Origin: Candidatus Gastranaerophilales bacterium
Lineage (GTDB): Bacteria; Cyanobacteriota; Vampirovibrionia; Gastranaerophilales; Gastranaerophilaceae
Length of the DNA: 64,000 nt
Direction: 5' to 3'
NCBI GenBank assembly: GCA_944323395.1
Contig: CALUSI010000006.1
Coordinates: forward strand, 36,857-100,856
Shown here: one piece after another, positions 1 through 7,300 of the stretch
How positions within the stretch are numbered: the stretch's first letter is position 1
Layout of the letters: each line of letters starts with the position of its first letter
The notes under the pieces: generated by a model
Database searches by the model: none
What the model was told of the DNA's origin: nothing
The model's input: only the letters and a program-made list of their open reading frames with translations
Made by a program: the position numbers and the translations under genes

Positions 1-7
1 TACAGAA

Positions 8-469
8 ATGCCATTCAGATATAGATTACAAAAGGTACTTGATTTTAGGATAAGAAAGAAAGAAGAACAGCTTCAAGAAGTTCTAAAAGCAAAAAATGAG
101 GTAGATAGAATTCAAAGCTTAATAGATGAAAATAATCGAGAAATAGCAGGTGTTATTAAAACAATGCGTTCTACTACTGATTTCAGAATGATGGATTCAT
201 ATGATAAATATTTGAAACATCTATATGAAAAAGGAGAAGAACTGGAAAAACAAAAACAATCAGCAATTCAAGTATTAGAAGAAGAAAAAAAGAAGCTTGT
301 TGAACGGGAAAAAGAAGTGAAGGTTCTTGAAAAACATAAGGAAAAAGCTTTAGAACAATATAAAGAAGAAGAAAAACAGGCAGAAAATAAATTACTTTCG
401 GAAGTAGCAGTGCAAAAATATTTTCAAAAAACGAGAGCAAGAAAAGAAGAAGAAGGCGAAGACGATTAA
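8..469 (+). CDS. fliJ: Flagellar export chaperone FliJ-like protein
   Basis: A 153-residue, highly charged, almost wholly helical coiled-coil protein. It opens with the FliJ-like pattern PFRYRLQKVLDFR and continues in long Lys/Glu heptads to an acidic tail. Length matches FliJ (about 140-150 aa). FliJ is the soluble stalk-like part of the flagellar type III export ATPase complex, working with FliI and FliH at the inner membrane. It is followed after 9 bases by a FliK-like gene and then a hook/rod gene, the usual order in flagellar operons, which supports the call. The window starts 7 bases upstream, so the expected fliI would lie just outside. Another coiled-coil protein is possible but less likely given the context. 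Confidence 0.8.
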   Translation: MPFRYRLQKVLDFRIRKKEEQLQEVLKAKNEVDRIQSLIDENNREIAGVIKTMRSTTDFRMMDSYDKYLKHLYEKGEELEKQKQSAIQVLEEEKKKLVEREKEVKVLEKHKEKALEQYKEEEKQAENKLLSEVAVQKYFQKTRARKEEEGEDD

Positions 470-478
470 AAAGGAATA

Positions 479-1120
479 ATGATGAAGATAGATACTCAAA
501 CAAAACAAAATGTTGAAAAAAAAGAAAATTTAGTGCAGATGCAGCCTGAAGATGCAGATGTTTTAGCTTCGTCAAATCTTCCTTTTTCTGATGTTTTGAC
601 ACAACAGTTAAATGGTATGAATGAAGATTCTGTTGGTAGTTCTACATTGAGTTCAATTGGAATTGATTACAATTATGATTCTATTTCTATGAATTTTGAA
701 GATGCGTTGTTTTTTGTAAATTTGACTCAAGAAGGTCAATTTTCTGTTGAAAGTACACAGTCAGGAGAGTTTAAATCGTTATTAAAAATTGATGTGGCAC
801 AGAATGTTGTTTCTTCAAAAACAGTAGAAGTTACAAATCAGTTAACTTATTTGATAGAAAAAGCTCAAAAAACGCAAAAACCAGTTAGAATTTCATTTGA
901 TAACGATGTTTCAGTAATTTTGAAAATAGATAAGCATGGAAAAGTAACTGCAGAGTTTATTCCCGGAAGTTTAGAAGTTGAAAATTATCTGCGAAATAAT
1001 ATTGCTTCTTTACGACAAAAATTCGATGAGCAAAATTTACCATATAATGATTTATTTTATAGACAAAATAATGGTAGACAAAATAGAAATAAAAATAACA
1101 AGGAAAGAGGAGAGCAATAA
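479..1120 (+). CDS. fliK: FliK-like flagellar hook-length control protein
   Basis: A 213-residue protein with no recognisable N-terminal domain (polar, Ser/Asn-rich, probably unstructured to about residue 100). The C-terminal segment (about 125-190) fits the Flg_hook domain of FliK: an amphipathic helix, then KPVRISFDNDVSVILKID, then a beta strand ending in VTAEFIPGS and a helix of the 'LRNNIASLRQKFDEQNLP' type. FliK measures hook length and switches export specificity at FlhB. At 213 residues it is short for FliK (often 350-450). It lies between fliJ and a hook/rod gene, and its stop overlaps the next start by one base (TAATG), suggesting translational coupling. The function is inferred from fold pattern plus position. 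Two adjacent ATGs (479, 482) are both possible starts. Confidence 0.6.
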   Translation: MMKIDTQTKQNVEKKENLVQMQPEDADVLASSNLPFSDVLTQQLNGMNEDSVGSSTLSSIGIDYNYDSISMNFEDALFFVNLTQEGQFSVESTQSGEFKSLLKIDVAQNVVSSKTVEVTNQLTYLIEKAQKTQKPVRISFDNDVSVILKIDKHGKVTAEFIPGSLEVENYLRNNIASLRQKFDEQNLPYNDLFYRQNNGRQNRNKNNKERGEQ

Positions 1121-1956
1121 TGCGTGATGCATTTATAAATGCTTTAAATACACAGAAAATAACAAGTGAATGGGTCAGTGATTTATCTGAAAACTTGGTA
1201 AACGTATATACTCCAGGATATAGAGAGAAGAAATTCACGTTTAAAACATTTTTGGATGGTTCTGTTGCAGAAACAAGATTAAGAAATGTAGGTCAAGGTA
1301 AATCATCTCCGGGAACTTCTGATGAAAATATATATTTGGAAGGCAGCGGGTACTTTGTTTTACGTAATGATAAAGGCAGAATTGTCTATACAAGACTCGG
1401 TGAATTTAAGTTTGACGGGGAAGGTGTCTATAGAAGTTCTGACGGACAAGCTGTTCAAGGCTATATTTTAAATGATAAAGGTGAAATAATGAATGGGGCA
1501 AAACCAGTTGATGCTGATTCGTTTGTTGATACAGCATTTGATGGTGGGGCAGCATCTGTTCCTACAACTAATATTAAACTTTGGATTGATCCAAGTAATG
1601 GTAAATATCTTGGTAAATATGAAGAATTTGAGTTTAAGGATGACGGAATATTATATGGTAAAGCTGATGGTGGAAAAGTAATGACTCCGTTGTATAAAGT
1701 TGCTATAATAAATTTCCATAATCCGCAGATGTTATATCAGGTTTCTGATGGTCAGTTTATAGAAACTGAAGAATCCGGAAAGCCTGTAGTGGGTCGAGGC
1801 GAAGTAAGAGGTGGATTAATAGAACTTTCAAATGTTGATTTTGATGCAAATACAGCCTATTATCAACAAGCTCAAATGCAATTAGAACTTGCAAATCAAT
1901 TAATAAAATCTCATAAACAGTTGTTAGAAAATGCAATTGAACTTATGAGCAGTTAA
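1120..1956 (+). CDS. Flagellar hook/basal-body rod protein (FlgE/FlgF/FlgG family)
   Basis: A 278-residue axial flagellar protein. The N-terminal helix carries the family signature in diverged form (NLVNVYTPGYREKKFTF, compare NLANVNTTGFK). The middle has the rod/hook core motifs: an EGSGYFVLRN strand, YTRLGEFKFD, and a VQGYILND strand. The C-terminus has the conserved tail beginning SNVDFDANTAYY and ending in a helix that would pack with the N-terminal helix. It is exported through the flagellar apparatus without a cleaved signal. The length is close to FlgG/FlgF, but the preceding FliK-like gene would favour a hook role, so no gene symbol is assigned. It is the last gene before a strong terminator. 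Confidence 0.85.
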   Translation: MRDAFINALNTQKITSEWVSDLSENLVNVYTPGYREKKFTFKTFLDGSVAETRLRNVGQGKSSPGTSDENIYLEGSGYFVLRNDKGRIVYTRLGEFKFDGEGVYRSSDGQAVQGYILNDKGEIMNGAKPVDADSFVDTAFDGGAASVPTTNIKLWIDPSNGKYLGKYEEFEFKDDGILYGKADGGKVMTPLYKVAIINFHNPQMLYQVSDGQFIETEESGKPVVGRGEVRGGLIELSNVDFDANTAYYQQAQMQLELANQLIKSHKQLLENAIELMSS

Positions 1957-1994
1957 TGACAAATAATCTCGGAATGAGAAGTAACAATGTCAGA

Positions 1995-2022
1995 AGCTCT
2001 ATTAAATAGAGCTTTTTTTTTT
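1995..2022 (+). terminator. Rho-independent terminator of the flagellar operon
   Basis: A perfect 7-bp stem (AGCTCTA / TAGAGCT) with a 5-base loop is followed directly by about ten T residues, 39 bases after the hook/rod stop codon. Confidence 0.9.
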
Positions 2023-2073
2023 AGCAATTTTTTTTATTTGCTTGTTTTCATATAGCCAAGGAAATAATTTGGT

Positions 2074-2799
2074 ATGATGTTATCAATAAATAGTAATAAT
2101 CTTTTAAATAATAGCGCATATTCATATAAAAAATTTGGTATAAAAGAAAACGTCGGAAGATGTTTGAAACCTACAAATTTATCTCAGGAAAAAATTCCAA
2201 TAGAAGCTATAAAATCAAAGTACTGTCCTTCCTTTGGTAAGTTTAGAAAAGTTGATGATGTTACATTATTAGATAAAAATTCGGGTTTTAATGTTAAAGC
2301 TTCTTTGTGTAAGGAAAAAATAGGTGATTATGTTTCCTATAAAATATTTGTAAACAGGAAAGAAGCCGGGTTTATGGATATGAATTGTTGTTCTTTATTT
2401 CCGGAAGGTGATTATGTTTTAACTCAGCCCAATAATGTTATTCCTCAAATAACACATTTAAGATCTTTGCTTGGGGATAGGTATGGTGGAATTGGTACAG
2501 CGCTGGTTAATGCTGCCGTTAAAGAAAGTAGGAAAAGAGGGCATGATGGTTGTTTATTTTTAACAACCGAGAAGGGATATGCTCGTTCTTTTTCAAATTA
2601 CAGAAGTGATGAAAATCCAATCCCGTTTTATTATAAACTAGGTTTTGAGGCAATTAATCCACAAATTGATAGTTTTATAAAAAAATGTATTTCAAAATCT
2701 CAATATAACTTGCTTCCGGATTCTGTTTTATTACTTTTAACACCTGAAGCTATAGCAAAGAAGAATAAATATTTTTCAAAAAATTATACTTTTTGTTAA
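2074..2799 (+). CDS. GNAT-like N-acetyltransferase domain protein
   Basis: A 241-residue protein. The C-terminal half resembles the GNAT acyl-CoA-binding core: RYGGIGTALVNAAVKESRKRG (about 148-168) corresponds to motif A (the R-x-x-G-x-G/A loop and helix), then a strand around CLFLTT, and NPIPFYYKLGFEAI (about 187-200) is the typical closing 'FYxKxGF' motif. The substrate is unknown. The N-terminal 60 residues are Asn/Ser-rich and contain CPSFGK near residue 52, resembling a short P-x-F-K/G motif in other proteins of this window. An AAGGAAA ribosome-binding site precedes the ATG. It converges with the LUD-domain gene, the two stops overlapping by 4 bases. Confidence 0.65.
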   Translation: MMLSINSNNLLNNSAYSYKKFGIKENVGRCLKPTNLSQEKIPIEAIKSKYCPSFGKFRKVDDVTLLDKNSGFNVKASLCKEKIGDYVSYKIFVNRKEAGFMDMNCCSLFPEGDYVLTQPNNVIPQITHLRSLLGDRYGGIGTALVNAAVKESRKRGHDGCLFLTTEKGYARSFSNYRSDENPIPFYYKLGFEAINPQIDSFIKKCISKSQYNLLPDSVLLLLTPEAIAKKNKYFSKNYTFC

Positions 2800-3452
2800 A
2801 AACCTAAAGACTCACTTGTAAGGATAACCTTTATTCGTTTTGGTGGGTTGCAAAGTCTCGTTATTACAATGTTAGAACAAATAGAATCTTTTGATGTACA
2901 ATCAGCACATATTCCTGTTGAAAAACAAGGAGTTTGTCTTAATCCGTTACCAGCAACTCTTTGCATATTAGTTGGTGCTGCTGTTTCTCTTGCTCGTTTA
3001 ATAGCATCTTGAACTGTTAGAGCCAGTTTATTCATACCTACAATTACAATAATATTTTTTGGACCATACATTAGAGCAGCAGTTCTATTTCCGATACAGT
3101 CAATATTAACCAATTGCCCATCTTCACTTATTGCATTTGTGCCCATTAGGTATGTGTCACAAAGCAGAGCTTGTTTTAATAAAGCTGTTCTCTCTTCAGC
3201 ATTTTTTGCCAAATCTCTATTTATTACGTTATAATTTCCTTTTAAAACATAATCAATTAAACCTATTTCAAGTACAGACATTGAACCGCCCCAAGAAACA
3301 GTATCGTATTCTGGAATTAGACTAATTGCTTTAGATAATGCTTCTTCTTTTGTTTCAACATAATATGCATCAAAGAATCTTTTTTTTAAATTTAAAACAA
3401 CTTTTTCCCCGACTTTTTTGTTTCTTTGCATTAAGTAGACATTCTGTACCAT
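2796..3452 (-). CDS. LUD-domain protein (LutC/YkgG-like)
   Basis: A 218-residue LUD (DUF162) protein, the family of LutC/YkgG that takes part in lactate oxidation with the iron-sulfur proteins LutA and LutB. Visible family features are DTVSWGGSMSVLEIGL, a DTYLMGTNAISEDG segment, the NIDCIGNRTAALMYGPKNIIVI strand-turn, and a Cys-rich C-terminus (C-x2-C within ICADC, then a further Cys, then RLCNP). The ATG at 3452 is preferred over a TTG 15 bases upstream because a GGGAGG ribosome-binding site sits 8-9 bases before it. No lutA or lutB lies nearby, so a role in lactate use is not shown; stand-alone LUD proteins of this type are common in anaerobes. Confidence 0.85.
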   Translation of the reverse strand: MVQNVYLMQRNKKVGEKVVLNLKKRFFDAYYVETKEEALSKAISLIPEYDTVSWGGSMSVLEIGLIDYVLKGNYNVINRDLAKNAEERTALLKQALLCDTYLMGTNAISEDGQLVNIDCIGNRTAALMYGPKNIIVIVGMNKLALTVQDAIKRARETAAPTNMQRVAGNGLRQTPCFSTGICADCTSKDSICSNIVITRLCNPPKRIKVILTSESLGF

Positions 3453-3542
3453 AATAAAACCTCCCAATAAGTGTTATGTTACCACATTATTTATTTTTTG
3501 TATATTTCTAAATCTCTTGATTATGTTAATTTTGTTGAGTTA

Positions 3543-3571
3543 TTGTCTAAAAACTTAAAATATTTTAAAAT
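3543..3571 (+). promoter_or_regulatory. Candidate sigma-70 promoter for the carbonic anhydrase gene
   Basis: A -35 box TTGTCT, a 17-base spacer and a -10 box TAAAAT end 31 bases before the ATG at 3603. An AAGGAG ribosome-binding site lies between. AT richness makes chance matches likely. Confidence 0.45.
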
Positions 3572-3602
3572 GTAATCTACATCTTAATATAAGGAGCAAT
3601 AT

Positions 3603-4205
3603 ATGGAAAATTGTATTTTACCCGAAGGTATTCCTCTTAAGGCAGAGGAGGAATTAAAGAAATTATTATCCGGAAATAATAATTTTGTAAAAGGAACACC
3701 TACAGCAAAAAATATGTGTTTGGAAACTTTAAGAAAATATGCTTTTCATCAGGAGCCATTTGCAGTTGTTCTTAGTTGTTCTGATTCACGTGTTGTTCCT
3801 GAAATTATTTTTGATTGTGGTATAGGAGAATTATTTGTCATAAGAGTAGCTGGAATAACAGCTGGACCAAATGTGATAGAAAGTATTGAGTATGCCGTAA
3901 AAAAATTAAAATTGCCATTGCTTATCTTATTGGGGCATGATGACTGCGGAGTAATGAAATATGCAAAAGAACATTATCCAAATGAAACAGATGATTTTAA
4001 ATCAATAATGTCTTGCGTATACCCAGTTTTAGATAAGAACGAGGATATAACGTGTCATAATTATTTTGCGCAGCAACATACTATATGGGTGGAAGATGTT
4101 TTGATTAAAAAATCTGCAATAATAAGAAAAGCTGTTCAAAATGGTGATTTATACATAGCAAAATGTCATTTTGATCATTCAACAGGTATTGTTAGTTTAA
4201 TATAA
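3603..4205 (+). CDS. Beta-class carbonic anhydrase
   Basis: A 200-residue beta-carbonic anhydrase that interconverts CO2 and bicarbonate in the cytoplasm. The zinc ligands are all present: C59 and the Asp/Arg dyad in CSDSR (D61, R63), and H112 and C115 in GHDDCG. The FVIRVAGIT strand and the GSIEYAV-like helix (ESIEYAVKKLKLPLLILLGH) fit the family. The length is normal for a bacterial beta-CA. It has its own promoter-like sequence and ribosome-binding site and appears monocistronic. It probably supplies bicarbonate for carboxylations. The family is clear; the physiological role is not. Confidence 0.95.
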   Translation: MENCILPEGIPLKAEEELKKLLSGNNNFVKGTPTAKNMCLETLRKYAFHQEPFAVVLSCSDSRVVPEIIFDCGIGELFVIRVAGITAGPNVIESIEYAVKKLKLPLLILLGHDDCGVMKYAKEHYPNETDDFKSIMSCVYPVLDKNEDITCHNYFAQQHTIWVEDVLIKKSAIIRKAVQNGDLYIAKCHFDHSTGIVSLI

Positions 4206-4294
4206 TATTTTACAGGTTTTGATAGATGGTAAATTAATGTAAAAATTCTATTTTATAAAGCTTTTTAATTAACAAAAAAAATTACGCTTACAAT

Positions 4295-4313
4295 TAATAT
4301 CTTTGAGATATTA
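4295..4313 (+). promoter_or_regulatory. Leader hairpin before the giant gene
   Basis: A perfect inverted repeat (TAATATC / GATATTA, 5-base loop) lies directly upstream of the AGAAGGA ribosome-binding site and the ATG at 4326. It could form a small hairpin in the leader, but a regulatory function is not shown. Confidence 0.3.
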
Positions 4314-4325
4314 GAAGGATATGCA

Positions 4326-7300
4326 ATGAAAATAAATAAGGCCGAAATGAATGTAAATGCTTTTAAACCGAGATTTAAAAGCATAAGAACTGATAAAAAA
4401 ACAGTTGAACAATTAAAAACAGGTGAAAAACCAATATTAGAAAATAATAGGCAGAATATATATGCAGCACTCAATAACTTAAGTTCTGCTTCAAACAGGA
4501 CAAGTATTGAATTTCTTTTAGATGTAGCAAAAAATCTTGCATATGGACAAGGTGGAGACGATTCCGAATTTAAAAGTTTTTTGGATGAGGAAGGGGTAAC
4601 TCCCGAAAATAGAGAGAATATTGATTGGTCAAAAGTTTTAGATGATACAATTAGACTTGCCTTATCTTCTTCTTCAGACAATGTTACGGACTTGGAAGCA
4701 GAGTATAATGAAATTTTTAATACTAAAAAACATTTAACAGAACAACAAAAAAAGATACTTGATTTAAGAAACGAGTTTACTTCGTTAATAATAGGCGAAG
4801 ATTCTTTAAAAGATTCTGAAACCTTGGCAAGAACGGCCCGAGTAAGAAAAAATCTTGATTATTTTATTGCATCTTCCGAAATCCCTTTATCTCAAAAGCA
4901 AGAATGCCTTGAAAAATTTATTTTCTTTATGGGTGATGGATATAAAATCTCTCCGCAATTGGAAAATAAAAAATTACAAATAATGGATGAAATGTTAAAT
5001 GATATGATTGTTAAAACTCCTCAAGATGATGTTTTAACAATAAAATCAGTTGATCAACGCCAAAGTGGTATGTGTGCTGCCATTTCTATTTGTAGAAAAG
5101 CGATGGCATATGAGGATAAATCAAAATATGTTGATTTAATAATGGAAGAATTAAAAGATTCTCCTGTAATGTCTGTTTATGATGTAACAGAATTAGGCTC
5201 AGGTAAAAAAGTTGATATACCAAAAACAATAATAGATTATGATACTGCTATTGCAAAAGGATATAGAATTATTGATGCTTCTGCTCATAATTGGATGCAT
5301 AATGCCCACGCAAGTGGTGATGGAACAATTCAAACAGAATATTATGTTCCTTTTGATGAAGAAAATTATGGAATATTTAACGACTCAAGTTGGTATATTG
5401 GCTTAGATCCTAAATATTCAAATGTAAAAGCACTGTTAATGTCTGTAATCAAAGAAAAAGAACTTTTAAAATCTTGTAATAGAGCAAGAAAAAATATGGA
5501 AGATACTTATAACAATCTTACTGCGATTAAGAAAGAATATTATGATACTCAAAAGGCCGTTAATGGAAAACTAAATGAAGTATTTTTAGGTATTTTCCCT
5601 GAAAAATCAAATGAAGAAATTTCAAGTTTAATTAAATCTTTAAAAGATTTCTATACGGGAAAAACACCAGTAAACGGTCAAAATGTTCCTTCAAAATTGC
5701 CACAAGACGAAAAACAAAGAATAATTGCTGATTTTGTTATTTCATCTGTATCTGATATAACAGATTCTCAAAAAGAGAAAATAGGTAAAAATGCTGTTGT
5801 ATTATTTGCAATGCTTGATGAGTATAATAATAGTGAACTTCAATTGAAAAAATTAAAAGCTTTTAGTTCTCCAAGAAGCAAATATTTATTTAATAAAAAA
5901 CTTTATAATGCTGCAGCTGCACATAGAATTGCTGTTGAAGCTGATGTAAATATGCCTGATGGTATAGTAAGATTTGAAAGACAATCAGGGTTACCTCCGA
6001 GAGATATACAAATCTCTAATTATTTAAAAACTATAAAATCCGGAATAAAGTCTGTTAAAGTAAGACAAAGATTTGTTGATGAAAATGGCAATATACCAAG
6101 TTCTAAATCACTTGAGACAGATTTGTTGTCAGATATTATAAAATTGGAGTCATTTATTCCAACAGAATTGGATTCTATTACAAGTACATTATTTGAGAAA
6201 ACAGTTACAGAGTTAGTTATAACTATATTTAAAAATATTACTCAAAATATAAATGATGGTGACCGTGAAGCACTCGAAAATGTCAAAGTAACTATGGGCA
6301 TCAAGGGGGATAAGCATGATGTTACCGATAAGCTCAATAAATTGGTTCAAAAGCTTTCTTCAAATCCGTCAGATGAAGAAGTATTAGATGGTATAAGGCT
6401 TTTGGGGTATGAAGACAGAATGCATTTTGTTTCTGTATTTATGTCTCATTATATGCAATCATTACAAGAAGGTATTACAGAAGAACAATATAATAAACTT
6501 GTCAAAACATTTGGTGGTAAAGATAAAGTTGGATTGGGAATTGAGTCTCAACGTGAAAAGTTCGAAGCATTATCAGAAGAATATAATTCTATATTGAAAA
6601 AATGGCAAATACCATCTGCGAGAACTCAAATATTAAAACAACTTGAAAAACAACATTTTATTATAAGCCGTACCAAACTTGATATGTTGAAAAATCATTT
6701 TTCTTCAATAGAACAAGCAATGGTGTCTAATGAAAAAATTGAAGATTCAAAACAAAGACAAAAAGCGAATAGTAAATTATATCAGTTTACAAGTGAAGAA
6801 ACAGAAATATTTGAATCTATAAGAAAATCTCTGTCAAAGATGAAAAAATATTGTGAAATGGAATATCAAAGTCTGAATAAATTTTTGTATGATGCTTTAG
6901 AAGATCAATATTCTAATATAGGAATGTTAAATGGACAATTCTGGGTACGTGAAGAAGGATCATCAGGGTTGGCTGCTAATGAACAAATAAGAATAATTGA
7001 GCAGATGACAGGTAAGCCTTATCATATGGAGAAAGACGCTATAGATGCAGCAGAACAAATAAAAAAAGGAAAAGGCAGCGGTATCCAATCATTAAGCGTT
7101 GATGATTCTGATTATGCATTCCACGCACAATATGTTCCTTCTGTTACGTCTGAAATATTTCTAAATCCGATTACGGGAGAAAAAACAGCACAAGATATAA
7201 TGTGGACCGATAACTCTTGGGGTAAAGCAGAAAAAGAATATTTTTGGAATGGTCGTAATGGATTTTTATATACAGATTATGGGAATGGTTATGGCTGGAA

